Origin: Acidimicrobiaceae bacterium
GTDB taxonomy: Bacteria > Actinomycetota > Acidimicrobiia > Acidimicrobiales > MedAcidi-G1
Length of the DNA stretch: 53,306 nucleotides
Reading direction: 5' to 3'
Assembly: GCA_002729765.1 (NCBI GenBank)
Contig: PBYV01000051.1
Span: 1-53,306 of the forward strand
In this document: positions 1-8,815 of the stretch, in pieces
How positions within the stretch are numbered: position 1 is the first letter of the stretch
Layout of the letters: each line of letters opens with the position of its first letter
Translations under genes and position numbers: made by a program
The notes under the pieces: model-generated
Databases searched by the model: none
What the model was told of the DNA's origin: nothing
What the model saw: only the letters and a program-made list of their open reading frames with translations

Positions 1-374
1 TCAAGCTCATGGCAAATATTTGTTATAGCCTGAGCAAAAATTTTCCACTCATGGTCTGGTTCAGGACCGTGCAATATACATGCGTCAGGTCCTTCTAAAC
101 CTTCGATATTCAAAAGTTCTATTGAAGGCCATTCAAGATTCTCTACTACACCATCATTTAAATTAAGAATGGGTCGACGAGCACGATGATCTAGAAGTTT
201 GTCTGTGTCGAACTTGACCATTGTTTGACTTTGAGCTTTTAACAAGAGGGAGTCTTTAACACTGCGCGCAATTCCGGATGAATCTATCCAACCCTCAAGA
301 GCCAAAATTAAAACAGGTTTTTTTAGTTCCTCAAGTTGAATGAATTCAAAAAGATACTCATGATCATTTTTCAT
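1..374 (-). CDS. PAC2 family protein (partial, C-terminus beyond window)
   Basis: Not in the ORF track; I translated it from the reverse strand. The ATG at 374 gives MKNDHEYLF and the frame stays open to base 1, so about 124 N-terminal residues are visible. The segments LALEGWIDSSG, FDTDKLLDHRARRP, a following DG-rich turn and HGPEPDHEW match the N-terminal half of the actinobacterial PAC2 (proteasome assembly chaperone 2-like) family. The molecular role of bacterial members is unsettled. The start lies 3 bases after the stop of the APH-family gene, so the two are probably co-transcribed. Confidence 0.85.
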   Translation of the reverse strand, partial: MKNDHEYLFEFIQLEELKKPVLILALEGWIDSSGIARSVKDSLLLKAQSQTMVKFDTDKLLDHRARRPILNLNDGVVENLEWPSIELLNIEGLEGPDACILHGPEPDHEWKIFAQAITNICHEL

Positions 375-377
375 CTT

Positions 378-1406
378 TTAGTCCTTCAAAAAATCTTGGA
401 ATGTTGAATTAGCTAAATCAATTAGAAGAAGAACACGTTCTCCAAAAACTTCAATAGCAGCGGCATCAGCTTCATTTCCCATCACTCCAGCTGCATACCT
501 TGTGTAAACCCCTTCGAGTATGCATGCGAGTCTCCAATAAGCAAACGCTATATAGAAATCTAATTCTGAAAGATCTCTTTCACTTAAGTCGCTATAAAGC
601 TCACGCACTTCTCCAGGGGTAGGGAAACCTTCAACTGACATAGCCTGTGTTTCCATGCCCGTAAGGTCATTTGAATAGGAAATAATCGCTGCAAGGTCTG
701 AAAGAACATCACCTAATGTGCAAAGCTCCCAGTCTAAAACCGCAGCCACTTCACCTGTTTCGCTCATGATTGTATTGTCTAATCTGTAGTCGCCGTGAAC
801 TATTCCAACTCCCTGCTGCTCAGGAACATTTTGGAGAAGGTTGTCATGGATTTCAAAAACACCTGGTATTTCTCTATTAGTTGATTGTTCAAATTGCGCT
901 TTCCAACGTTTTAGCTGACGTTCGATGTAAGCATCTTTTCTAGCCAAATCACCAAGTCCCACTTCATCAACATCTACTGCATGTAAAGAAACAAGTGTCT
1001 TTAAGAGAGACTCGCCCATTTTATTGCGAACTGAAAGAGGCTGAGAGCGGGCGATTTCAGCGTCACGCACCACTATTCCTTCCACGAAGTCCATTACATA
1101 AAAAGGAGCATCGTTAATTGTCGTGTCTTCACAAAGGCCAACCACTCTGGGAACTGGAACTTCACTGCCTGCGAGTGCTTTGATTACCCGGTATTCACGA
1201 CCCATATCATGAGCGGTTGCAAGAACGTGTCCTAGAGGAGGGCGTCTAAGAACCCATTTTCTTCCAGAATTCTCTGTAACCGTATAAGTCAAATTGGAGT
1301 GTCCGCCAACGATTTGATGATATTCAAGTTCACCTTCAACTCCGCCGACATGCGCATCTAACCACTTACGAACCTCGTTTTCTCTTATACCCGGAGTTGT
1401 ATTCAT
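378..1406 (-). CDS. APH-family phosphotransferase (ACAD10/FadE-associated type)
   Basis: A 342-residue protein with the aminoglycoside phosphotransferase/choline kinase fold. The ATP-side N-lobe carries GGHSNLTYTV and WVLRRPP. The catalytic loop is HGDYRLDN (Brenner HxDxxxxN motif) and the metal-binding DFG equivalent is LDWELCTLGD. This signature is typical of the actinobacterial kinase-like proteins encoded beside acyl-CoA dehydrogenases, not of true resistance enzymes. The substrate is unknown; a small hydroxylated or acyl compound is a reasonable guess given the CoA enzymes nearby. The ATG at 1406 is divergent from the thioredoxin-like gene, and the 72-base gap must hold promoters for both. 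Confidence 0.88.
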   Translation of the reverse strand: MNTTPGIRENEVRKWLDAHVGGVEGELEYHQIVGGHSNLTYTVTENSGRKWVLRRPPLGHVLATAHDMGREYRVIKALAGSEVPVPRVVGLCEDTTINDAPFYVMDFVEGIVVRDAEIARSQPLSVRNKMGESLLKTLVSLHAVDVDEVGLGDLARKDAYIERQLKRWKAQFEQSTNREIPGVFEIHDNLLQNVPEQQGVGIVHGDYRLDNTIMSETGEVAAVLDWELCTLGDVLSDLAAIISYSNDLTGMETQAMSVEGFPTPGEVRELYSDLSERDLSELDFYIAFAYWRLACILEGVYTRYAAGVMGNEADAAAIEVFGERVLLLIDLANSTFQDFLKD

Positions 1407-1478
1407 GCTCAGACGGTAGTGGACTAAAGAGGATCTCTCTACCCTAAAGGTAAGGAAATTTGTTTTCTTGTTTGGTGG

Positions 1479-2192
1479 ATGAAGATGACTCTTGAAGTAA
1501 CTGATATTGATTTCGAAAAAGAAGTATTAGAACGTTCAGAAAATACCCCAGTGGTGGTTGATCTCTGGGCGCCCTGGTGTGGCCCGTGTAAAAGTTTAGG
1601 TCCGATATTGGAAAGGGTTATTGAAGAGACAGAAGGAAAAGTTATTCTCGTCAAAGTAAATATTGATGAAAATCCTGGTGTGGCGGGAGCATTTAAGGTT
1701 CAGTCAATTCCGGCTGTTTTTGCAATACACAACAAGGATGTTGTCAGCAGTTTCGTTGGCGCACAAGGTGAAGAAGCTGTGAGGGACTTCGTTCAAAAAC
1801 TTTTACCTTCCGAAGAGATGACAGAACTAGAAAAACTAATAAATGATGGAGATGAGTTGTCTCTTAGAAAAGCTTTAGAAATAGAAGCGGATAATCCGAC
1901 GGCAGTAACAAGCCTCGCCCAACTACTTGTGACAAGAAATGAAGAGGGAGATAAAGACGAAGCAATAAAACTTCTTGAAAAAATATCCGAGACTCCTGAA
2001 ACGAGAAGAGTGTTAGCGATAGCACGTCTTGAGAATGTAGAGGATATTGATTCTGAATTAACTGAATTGATTGAGAGAGTTAAAACAGATGAAGATGCAA
2101 GAGATAGATTTATCGACCTGCTTGAACTATTAGGCCCTGAAGATCCAAGAACAAGTGAATGGAGACAACGCTTGACCTCTGCGCTCTTCTAG
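1479..2192 (+). CDS. Thioredoxin-domain co-chaperone, YbbN/CnoX-like
   Basis: A 237-residue protein. The N-terminal thioredoxin fold (about residues 5-110) carries the intact redox motif WAPWCGPCK and the cis-proline segment SIPAVFAI. It is followed by about 120 acidic, helical residues resembling the TPR-like C-terminal extension of YbbN/CnoX proteins, which sets it apart from a plain thioredoxin of about 105 residues. No signal peptide is seen, so it is probably cytoplasmic, in protein folding or redox protection. The ATG at 1479 follows a GGTGG stretch; an in-frame ATG at 1485 is an alternative. The DUF35 gene starts 21 bases downstream. Confidence 0.88.
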   Translation: MKMTLEVTDIDFEKEVLERSENTPVVVDLWAPWCGPCKSLGPILERVIEETEGKVILVKVNIDENPGVAGAFKVQSIPAVFAIHNKDVVSSFVGAQGEEAVRDFVQKLLPSEEMTELEKLINDGDELSLRKALEIEADNPTAVTSLAQLLVTRNEEGDKDEAIKLLEKISETPETRRVLAIARLENVEDIDSELTELIERVKTDEDARDRFIDLLELLGPEDPRTSEWRQRLTSALF

Positions 2193-2213
2193 TAGGCAGA
2201 AAGCAAAAAGACT

Positions 2214-2672
2214 GTGACTAAAGATACGAAAATTGAAGTTCCGGCAGTAGAAGGTTTCTTCACCATTGAGGAAGAACCACATTTAATCGGTGGTCGTTTT
2301 AAAAAATCTGGGAGCTATTGTTTTCCAAAAAGTCTTGGAGGGTCAGATCCTGATTTTCCTGATGATGAAATTGAAGAAGTTCTTTTAAGTAGAGTCGGAA
2401 AAATTTGGTCCTATACAAACAGTGTCTATCCGCCACCGCCACCTTTTATAGCGGCAGAACCTTATGAACCTATTGTCATTGCAGCAGTAGAATTAGAAGA
2501 AGAAAAAATGGTGATACTAGGTCAGGTAGTAAATGGTTATAGCGTTGAAGATCTAAGCGTAGGTATGCCAGTTGAAGTTACGGTCGGAACTTTGTACGAA
2601 GATTCCGAAAATCGTTACTTAACCTGGATGTGGAAGCCATTGTCTGAAGAGCAGAAACAGGATAAAAATTAG
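2214..2672 (+). CDS. DUF35 OB-fold protein, partner of thiolase
   Basis: A 152-residue protein starting at GTG 2214. The C-terminal two thirds show the OB-fold pattern of the DUF35 family (RVGKIWSYT, then PFIAAEPYEP and MVILGQVV). Family members normally begin with a four-cysteine zinc ribbon; here the equivalent stretch reads GRFKKSGSYCFPK with a single cysteine, so zinc binding is probably lost. The stop is 2 bases before the thiolase-homologue start, the usual arrangement for DUF35 proteins that form complexes with SCP-x/Ltp thiolase-fold enzymes or with MaoC-like hydratases. Complex formation with the next gene product is inferred. Confidence 0.88.
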   Translation: MTKDTKIEVPAVEGFFTIEEEPHLIGGRFKKSGSYCFPKSLGGSDPDFPDDEIEEVLLSRVGKIWSYTNSVYPPPPPFIAAEPYEPIVIAAVELEEEKMVILGQVVNGYSVEDLSVGMPVEVTVGTLYEDSENRYLTWMWKPLSEEQKQDKN

Positions 2673-2674
2673 AA

Positions 2675-3862
2675 ATGGAAGATATAGCGATATTGGGAGT
2701 CGGAATGCATCCCTGGGGCAAATGGGGCCGCAATTTCGTTGAATACGGCACTGTTGCTGCAAGGAAAGCCTTAGATGACGCTCAACTTGAATGGAGCGAG
2801 GTCGGTTTTATTTCTGGAGCAATAACCGTTCGATGCGGTTACCCCGGTTATGTAGCTGGATCAACCATGGCGCGCGCTTTAGGCTTCAACGGAACCCAAG
2901 TGGCTAGCTCATACGCAGCTTGTGCTTCAGGTGCTACTGCTCTTTCCGTCGCCCGCGGGCAAATTCTTTCAGGTGCATGTGACGTAGCTTTAGTTGTTGG
3001 GGCGGATACAACACCGGACGGATTCCTTGCACCCAATGATGGAATTAGAACTGACGACACTGATTGGCTTCGCTTCCACATGGTAGGAGCAACTAACCCC
3101 GTCTATTTCGGTTTGCATGCTAGACGACGTATGGAACTGTACGGCGCTACTCAGGAAGATTTCGCTCTCGTTAAAGTGAAAAACAGTAAACACGCAGTAT
3201 TTAATGAAAATGCACGATTCAACAAAGAGTATGCTTTGGAAGATATTTCCGCTTCACCTGTCGTATCCGACCCATTAAGATTGTTAGAGATATGCACAAC
3301 AAGTGACGGTGGAGCAGCAGTCGTAGTTTCTTCTCTCGATTATGCCAAGTCACTCGGCGTCGATAATCCGGTTCGAATATCAGCAATTGCGTTAAATACT
3401 CCCACCTACCCAGATCCCTTAATCGACCTCCCTTATTTAGCAACTGACTCATCGGCGAATACCATTCCGAATGAAATAGGTTTTAAAGAATCAATTGGAA
3501 AACATGTTTACGAAGAAGCAGGTATAGGACCTGAAGATGTAGACGTAGCTGAAGTTTATGATCTAGCGTCCTCCATGGAGCTCGACTGGTACGAGCAATT
3601 GGGTTTTTGCCAACCTGGTGAGGCGGAGAGTCTTCTACGAGACGGAAGTACTTCGATTGGAGGAAGAATTCCCGTGAACCCAAGTGGAGGACTCGGGGCA
3701 TTCGGAGAAGCTGTTCCGGCACAAGCAATTGCTCAAGTCTGTGAACTTAACTGGCAGTTAGCTCAGCAAGCAGGAAAGCGACAAGTTGAAGATGCCAGAA
3801 TAGGTATTACAGCAAATCAAGGTTTATTTGGGCACGGTTCTTCAGTCTTACTTAGAAGATAG
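2675..3862 (+). CDS. SCP-x/Ltp-type thiolase-fold enzyme
   Basis: A 395-residue protein with the thiolase fold. The nucleophilic cysteine is visible at about residue 83 in SYAACASGA. The usual thiolase GHPxG histidine region reads NPSGGLGAFGEAVPAQ, and the C-terminal CxG motif is replaced by GLFGHGSS, so two classical thiolase residues are missing. This pattern fits the lipid-transfer-protein/nondecarboxylating branch. With the DUF35 partner upstream, the closest characterised logic is Ltp2-ChsH2, which performs a retro-aldol cleavage in sterol side-chain breakdown. The reaction here is unproven and could be a different acyl-CoA C-C cleavage or condensation. Translation is probably coupled to the DUF35 gene. 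Confidence 0.88.
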   Translation: MEDIAILGVGMHPWGKWGRNFVEYGTVAARKALDDAQLEWSEVGFISGAITVRCGYPGYVAGSTMARALGFNGTQVASSYAACASGATALSVARGQILSGACDVALVVGADTTPDGFLAPNDGIRTDDTDWLRFHMVGATNPVYFGLHARRRMELYGATQEDFALVKVKNSKHAVFNENARFNKEYALEDISASPVVSDPLRLLEICTTSDGGAAVVVSSLDYAKSLGVDNPVRISAIALNTPTYPDPLIDLPYLATDSSANTIPNEIGFKESIGKHVYEEAGIGPEDVDVAEVYDLASSMELDWYEQLGFCQPGEAESLLRDGSTSIGGRIPVNPSGGLGAFGEAVPAQAIAQVCELNWQLAQQAGKRQVEDARIGITANQGLFGHGSSVLLRR

Positions 3863-3903
3863 CGTCAGTAACATATAGAATTAGTGAAATGAGGTGGTGA
3901 AGT

Positions 3904-4644
3904 ATGGCAGTACACGAAACCATAGATGATGGAATAGCAATTCTCACTATGGATAATCCGCCTGTTAGTGCACTAAATGTCACAGATGCATACTTTATTG
4001 CAGAAAAAATACGCTCTTACAGCAACCAAGAAGATGATATTAAAGTTGTTTTGATTCGCTCTTCCGGAAATGGCTTTTGCGCAGGAGTCGATATTAAGGA
4101 AATGCAAGAACTTCCAGAAAATGAAGGCATTTTGAAAGCCAATCATTCTTGTTATGAATTGTTCGATGCTATACATAGTTCCAAAACCCCTGTTATAGCA
4201 GTTGTGAATGGTCACTGTTTAGGAACAGGAATTGGAATTGCTGGCAGCGCAGATGTGATCATCGCTGCCGAGGATGCCACTTTTGGTCTTCCAGAGGTGG
4301 ATAACGGGGCACTCGGAGCAGCGAGTCACCTTATGCGTCTGGTTCCTTCCCAGAAAGCAAGGTGGATGCTCTACACCTGCGAGACGGCAACATCACAAGA
4401 GCTTTTTAATTATGGATCAGTTTTAGAAGTCGTAGAAAGTGAAAAACTTGAAGAAGCTTCATTAGCAGCTGCTAAAAAAATCGCAGAAAAGAATGGAACA
4501 CTAATACGAGCAGCAAAAGCCTCATTAGACGGGATTGAGGAAACGAATCTTTCAAAGCGTTATAGATTTGAACAGGGTTATACATTCGAGATGAACCTCA
4601 TGGGAATTGGCGATCAGGCTCGCGACGCATTTTTGGACAAATAA
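3904..4644 (+). CDS. Enoyl-CoA hydratase/isomerase family protein
   Basis: A 246-residue crotonase-fold enzyme. The first oxyanion-hole segment is GFCAGVDIKEM and the second is NGHCLGTGIGIAGSADV; ATFGLPEVDNGALG occupies the catalytic-loop position, where one glutamate of the hydratase pair is kept. A good SD (GAGGTGG) precedes the ATG at 3904. It sits 41 bases after the thiolase homologue and probably belongs to the same acyl-CoA operon. The exact reaction (hydration, isomerisation or thioester hydrolysis) cannot be fixed from the motif alone. Confidence 0.9.
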   Translation: MAVHETIDDGIAILTMDNPPVSALNVTDAYFIAEKIRSYSNQEDDIKVVLIRSSGNGFCAGVDIKEMQELPENEGILKANHSCYELFDAIHSSKTPVIAVVNGHCLGTGIGIAGSADVIIAAEDATFGLPEVDNGALGAASHLMRLVPSQKARWMLYTCETATSQELFNYGSVLEVVESEKLEEASLAAAKKIAEKNGTLIRAAKASLDGIEETNLSKRYRFEQGYTFEMNLMGIGDQARDAFLDK

Positions 4645-4663
4645 GATCATAGGTAATTGCGTA

Positions 4664-5488
4664 ATGAATGAAGTGTCACTCGTGGTTATGGCTGCTGGAC
4701 TTGGAAGTAGGTTTGGTGCACCTAAACAGCTGGTATCAGTCGGTCCAGAAAATGAAATTTTTCTTGATTATGCTATTAGAGCAGCGATAGAGGAAGAAGT
4801 TAAAAAAGTTGTAATAGTTACTCGAAGCATCTTGAATGAGCAACTGGAAAAGCATCTCACCCAATACCAGTGGAGTGACTTGCTTATTGAAATCGTTAAT
4901 CAGGATGCCTTCGAACCTAAACGTGATAAACCATGGGGAACCGGGCATGCAGTCGTTACAGCTTTGGCCAAAACAGATGGACCAATTATTGTCATGAATG
5001 CAGATGACTATTATGGCCCCACGGCTTTAAGGCAGATTCTTCATGGTTTCAATGCTGAAAACCCAGCAATTCTGGCGTTTAAATTGAAAAATACACTTCC
5101 TGAAAGTGGAAGCGTTTCACGAGGCATTCTTTCAATAGAGAACGAAAAACTTTTGAGTATCAGAGAAACACATGAGATAAGAAACGAAGAGAACCTCATC
5201 AGAAGCAGAGATCAAGCTTCTATTCCCAGTGATACTGATGTTTCTATGAATCTATGGGCCCTTCCATCTAAAAGTCTAGAAATACTCAAAGAACAATGGA
5301 GTGTTTTTATAGCCTCAAATTCTTCCGAGGAAGAAGCAGAATTTCTCTTACCGCTGGCAATTGAAGAACAGCGTTTAAATAATCAGATTGAAATAGATGT
5401 GATTAGAAGCAACGAGTCATGGATAGGGGTTACTAATCCTGAAGACCTTGATACGGCAAGAAGCGCCCTAGCGGTAATTAACGACTAA
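4664..5488 (+). CDS. Nucleotidyltransferase family protein (sugar-nucleotide type)
   Basis: The ORF track opens at 4607, inside the upstream gene, but the family motif begins right after an ATG at 4664 (MNEVSLVVMAAG), so I set the start there; the protein is 274 residues. The NTP-binding loop is MAAGLGSRFGAPKQL, and MNADDYYG carries the metal-binding aspartates of sugar-1-phosphate nucleotidyltransferases. VSMNLWAL near the C-terminus matches the uncharacterised branch of the family. The sugar or alcohol phosphate substrate is unknown. It is 11 bases ahead of the luciferase-like gene, with the same orientation. Confidence 0.85.
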   Translation: MNEVSLVVMAAGLGSRFGAPKQLVSVGPENEIFLDYAIRAAIEEEVKKVVIVTRSILNEQLEKHLTQYQWSDLLIEIVNQDAFEPKRDKPWGTGHAVVTALAKTDGPIIVMNADDYYGPTALRQILHGFNAENPAILAFKLKNTLPESGSVSRGILSIENEKLLSIRETHEIRNEENLIRSRDQASIPSDTDVSMNLWALPSKSLEILKEQWSVFIASNSSEEEAEFLLPLAIEEQRLNNQIEIDVIRSNESWIGVTNPEDLDTARSALAVIND

Positions 5489-5499
5489 CTGGAGCAAAG

Positions 5500-6471
5500 A
5501 TGTTTGTACTACGTTTCGATTTACGTATTCCACCTTTTGTGGAAACCCTCACACACGGCGACCAGTATCGGGAATTCTTAAAAATGGTCGAATGGGCTGA
5601 CGACAAGGGTTTCGCAGCTGTTGTCCTTTCAGAACATCATGGCACAGAAGACGGATATATGAACTCACCTCTATTACTAGCGGGAAGTGTTTTAGGAGCA
5701 ACGGATAATCTTTTTTGTTCTGTCTCTGCTTTACTTTTACCTTTACACGACCAGCTTAGAATCGCAGAAGAAATAGCGACTATAGATTTGATAGCACCGG
5801 GAAGATTCAATGTCGTAATAGGTATCGGCTACAGAGAATCAGAGTTTGAAATGTTCGCCAAGAACAGAAAAACTCGAGGACGGGATACCGAAGAAGGCAT
5901 ACAAACAATTCTCACTGCCTTAAAAGGAAAACCTTTTGAATACAAAGGAAGAGAAGTGCTTATTAGCCCTAAACCTGTTTCAGATCCCAGTTCCTTAATT
6001 TCCGTAGGTGGTTCAGTCGAGATATCGGCTAAACGAGCAGCGAGATTAGGATTACCTTTTGTGCCAGCAGTTAAGGATGACTCTTTGGAAAATGCTTATT
6101 ATTTGGAAGCAAAAGAAGTCGGTTACGAAAACCCTATCTGCATGATGCCTTCTGGCCCTGGGATGGTGATGGTAAGTGAGGACCCAGAAAGACTTTGGAG
6201 CGAGATAGGGGAGAATCTTGTATATGACGCCATGACTTATGCTGCATGGCAATATCAGGATCAAAGATCCTCATGGCATGTAGAAGGAACAAGTATTGAT
6301 GAACTCAAAAAAGGTGGTCAGCATCTAATTGTGACACCTCAAGAGTGTGTGGATCTTGTAAGAAACAATGGTGCGGTAGTTCTACATCCGCTAGTCGGAG
6401 GTTTGGATCCAGGAGTTGGGTGGGAAAGTTTAGAGTTAGTAGCTAATAAAGTAATTCCTGCTCTAAATTAA
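5500..6471 (+). CDS. Luciferase-like (LLM class) flavin/F420-dependent oxidoreductase
   Basis: A 323-residue TIM-barrel protein of the bacterial luciferase-like family. Markers are the N-terminal WADDKGFAAVVLSEHHG, DLIAPGRFNVVIGIGYRESEFE and the cofactor-proximal VGGSVEISAKRAARLGLP. The family uses FMNH2 or F420; actinobacterial members often use F420, but the sequence alone does not decide. The substrate is unknown. GGAG sits just before the ATG at 5500. The position between a nucleotidyltransferase and an enoyl-CoA hydratase homologue suggests a role in oxidative breakdown of an acyl or terpenoid-like compound, which is inference. Confidence 0.9.
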   Translation: MFVLRFDLRIPPFVETLTHGDQYREFLKMVEWADDKGFAAVVLSEHHGTEDGYMNSPLLLAGSVLGATDNLFCSVSALLLPLHDQLRIAEEIATIDLIAPGRFNVVIGIGYRESEFEMFAKNRKTRGRDTEEGIQTILTALKGKPFEYKGREVLISPKPVSDPSSLISVGGSVEISAKRAARLGLPFVPAVKDDSLENAYYLEAKEVGYENPICMMPSGPGMVMVSEDPERLWSEIGENLVYDAMTYAAWQYQDQRSSWHVEGTSIDELKKGGQHLIVTPQECVDLVRNNGAVVLHPLVGGLDPGVGWESLELVANKVIPALN

Positions 6472-6513
6472 TGCATCATGAAATGTATATAAATAGATTT
6501 ATTTGGAGAGGCA

Positions 6514-7314
6514 ATGAGTGATTTAACAGTAGAAAAAGATGGATCGATCTTGGTTCTAACAATGAATAGGCCAAATCGGCAAAATGCAATGACTCTTCCT
6601 ATGTTCGCACGACTGGCTGACGCTTGGGAAATGATAGATGAGGACTTAGATATTCGAGTCTGTATTTTGACAGGAGCCGCTGGGAATTTTTCTTCGGGGA
6701 TGGATTTACGATCCCTCTCAGGTGATAGTGAAAACACAGATGATTATGACGTCAATAAACGTATGACAGAGGAAGGTTCAGATTTTATTTATAGAGGTTT
6801 ATTGAAAACTAAACACCCTAGGGTTCCCTTGATAGCCGCCGTGGAAGGGAATGCTATTGCTGGCGGTACTGAAATCCTTCAAGGAACAGATATTCGAGTG
6901 GCTGGAGAATCAGCCGTCTTCGGAGTTTCAGAAGTTAAATGGTCCTTATATCCAATGGGAGGATCAGCAGTCCGACTTGCACGACAGATACCTTTCACAG
7001 AAGCAGCAGACATACTTTTAACAGGAAAGCATATAACCGCTGAAGAAGCTAAAAACCTTGGCTTAATAGGTCACGTGGTAGATGACGGCAAGGCAATGGA
7101 TAAATCCATGGAAATAGCTGAAACTATTTGTCAGAACGGTCCACTAGCTGTCGAAGGTGTTCTACGAACTCTTAGAGAAACAACAGGAATGACAGAAGAA
7201 GAAGCTTTTGAATACGAAGACCCAATCGGCAAGGAAGTATTTGCTTCACAAGATGCAAAGGAAGGCCCTAAGGCATTTACGCAGAAAAGGCCACCTGAAT
7301 TTAAACGTCGCTGA
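6514..7314 (+). CDS. Crotonase/enoyl-CoA hydratase family protein
   Basis: A 266-residue crotonase-fold protein, EchA-like. The oxyanion-hole segments are [13 protein letters not shown] and [16 protein letters not shown]; the active-site loop is [26 protein letters not shown] lies just upstream of the ATG at 6514. It differs from the first crotonase in this window in length and loop sequence, so the two probably act on different acyl-CoA substrates. Its TGA abuts the convergent nucleotidase stop with no spacer and no hairpin, so some antisense read-through is likely. Confidence 0.9.
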   Translation: MSDLTVEKDGSILVLTMNRPNRQNAMTLPMFARLADAWEMIDEDLDIRVCILTGAAGNFSSGMDLRSLSGDSENTDDYDVNKRMTEEGSDFIYRGLLKTKHPRVPLIAAVEGNAIAGGTEILQGTDIRVAGESAVFGVSEVKWSLYPMGGSAVRLARQIPFTEAADILLTGKHITAEEAKNLGLIGHVVDDGKAMDKSMEIAETICQNGPLAVEGVLRTLRETTGMTEEEAFEYEDPIGKEVFASQDAKEGPKAFTQKRPPEFKRR

Positions 7315-7968
7315 TCAGAAACGGTCGCTACCTTCCTCGAAACCTGGAAGTTGAGACTGGATTTCGAAACCCATTTTTGTCGCCTCATCTAAAATTAAGT
7401 GTTCACATGACTCCCAGTCATGTGCTCTAAGACCAGTCAAATCCTGATTGTAAGGGGCGTCGTAAATTATCACCCTATTGCCGGTAGATTCGAGCGCTTC
7501 TATATTGTGAGGAGCGTCGTCGATATATAAATGAGCTCCCACCTGTGGTTTATCGCCTAAAAAACATATGTCTCTATAAGGTATTTTTGCGGCATCCAGC
7601 CATTCAACTGTGTCAACGACCGCTTTAGCGTGGGTCCAATTGACGTATAGTCGGTGAGTGATAATTCGGATCCAAACACCAGCATCAGAGAGTCTCCATA
7701 GAACTTCTGATGCTCGATCCATGGCAGGCATTTGCCTCATCATGTTGTACTCATCAACTGCCAGATGATGCAACTTTCGATATTCCTCAGTAGTCAGTCC
7801 CCACTCGTTGAAATCCCAGGAACGTTTAAGAGGAAGGGCGGATTTGTCTACTCCAAGTTCCTGGGCAGCAATTTCCCTAAACGCAGTGGTGTAGTCGGCG
7901 CATACGCCATCTAAGTCAACACCTAGAACAAAAGGAGTGTCGAGATGGTTTTTTTCTTCAGAAGTCAT
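7315..7968 (-). CDS. 5'-nucleotidase, NT5C-type HAD phosphatase
   Basis: A 217-residue HAD-superfamily protein. The nucleophile motif is GVDLDGVCADYT (DxDG), a threonine/serine motif lies in RIITHRLY, and YIDDAPHNIEAL provides the final acidic pair. The layout matches the deoxy-pyrimidine 5'-nucleotidase (NT5C) type common in actinobacteria, which dephosphorylates nucleoside monophosphates in salvage or pool control. The ATG at 7968 is one base from the stop of the SDR gene, so the pair is a two-gene operon read leftward. Confidence 0.85.
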   Translation of the reverse strand: MTSEEKNHLDTPFVLGVDLDGVCADYTTAFREIAAQELGVDKSALPLKRSWDFNEWGLTTEEYRKLHHLAVDEYNMMRQMPAMDRASEVLWRLSDAGVWIRIITHRLYVNWTHAKAVVDTVEWLDAAKIPYRDICFLGDKPQVGAHLYIDDAPHNIEALESTGNRVIIYDAPYNQDLTGLRAHDWESCEHLILDEATKMGFEIQSQLPGFEEGSDRF

Positions 7969-7969
7969 T

Positions 7970-8722
7970 TCAGCCTGCGGTTAGTCCACCGTCTACTGTA
8001 ATGACGGCGCCATGGATTCTCCGAGCATCATATGACGCTAAAAAAGAAATTACATTCGAGATCTCTTCAGCTTCAGCCATTCCTCGAAAACCCATGTACG
8101 GTTTCACTAAATCCATATTCACATCTTCGGGTATCGAATAATTGTCAATAAGTTGAGTTTGGACGCTACCGGGGGCTACAGCATTTATTCTGATGCCAGT
8201 TTTTATGTATTCCATTGCTAACGATTTAGTCATCGCAATAACCCCACCTTTAGTTGCAGAGTAAGCGACTGTGTAAGCTTGCCCCATCAGACCAGAGCAG
8301 GAAGCAATGTTAATTAAGGAACCACTGCTCTCAATCAGGAAAGGTATTGCCGCCTGCGAGCACCAAAAAACTCCAGAGAGGTTAACTCCAACCATTTGGT
8401 TCCAAGAAGTTTCAGACACTTCGGTCATGTGTTCACTTCGAGCGATTCCAGCGATATTAGCTAAGACATCGATTCGACCGTTTTTTTCAAATATTTGAGA
8501 GATGGTTGAATGACATTGCTCCTTTGAAGCAACATCGACCATGTAAGTATCACAACGTTCTTTATTAGATTGCAGAGAGTTTGACAAAGCATCAAGGCCA
8601 GCAGTATCAACATCCATCGCAGCGACCTGAAATCCCTGGTCAAGCATGGTGATTACGGTTGCTCTTCCTATTCCGGAAGCTGCACCTGTTATCACAGCTA
8701 CTTTAGATTCATTTTTTGTCAT
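7970..8722 (-). CDS. SDR family oxidoreductase (FabG-like)
   Basis: A 250-residue classical short-chain dehydrogenase/reductase. The Rossmann motif is TGAASGIG, NIAG stabilises the central sheet, the catalytic serine lies in INIASCSG and YSATKGG holds the Tyr-x-x-x-Lys pair. The C-terminal IHGAVITVDGGLTAG is standard for 3-oxoacyl reductase-like members. MDVDTA after beta-strand 2 has an acidic residue, which favours NAD(H) over NADP(H). The substrate is unknown; acyl-CoA or hydroxysteroid-like compounds fit the neighbourhood. It is divergent from the thioesterase gene. Confidence 0.9.
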   Translation of the reverse strand: MTKNESKVAVITGAASGIGRATVITMLDQGFQVAAMDVDTAGLDALSNSLQSNKERCDTYMVDVASKEQCHSTISQIFEKNGRIDVLANIAGIARSEHMTEVSETSWNQMVGVNLSGVFWCSQAAIPFLIESSGSLINIASCSGLMGQAYTVAYSATKGGVIAMTKSLAMEYIKTGIRINAVAPGSVQTQLIDNYSIPEDVNMDLVKPYMGFRGMAEAEEISNVISFLASYDARRIHGAVITVDGGLTAG

Positions 8723-8815
8723 AGGGCGTTTCTGCTTTCATCGATAAACCGTAGTCTTCAGATCAGCATTTGTGGAGTATCTCCGAATACTTTAGACAAT
8801 TAGAAAGCAGGAGTT

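Noticed and set aside
2848-3728. Several reverse-strand ORFs opposite the thiolase homologue
   Set aside because: Each is under 85 residues, without motif or SD, and lies wholly within a well-supported coding frame.
7300-7325. Possible terminator at the convergent junction CTGATCAG
   Set aside because: The palindrome has 4-bp arms with no loop and no T-run; it is just the two abutting stop codons.
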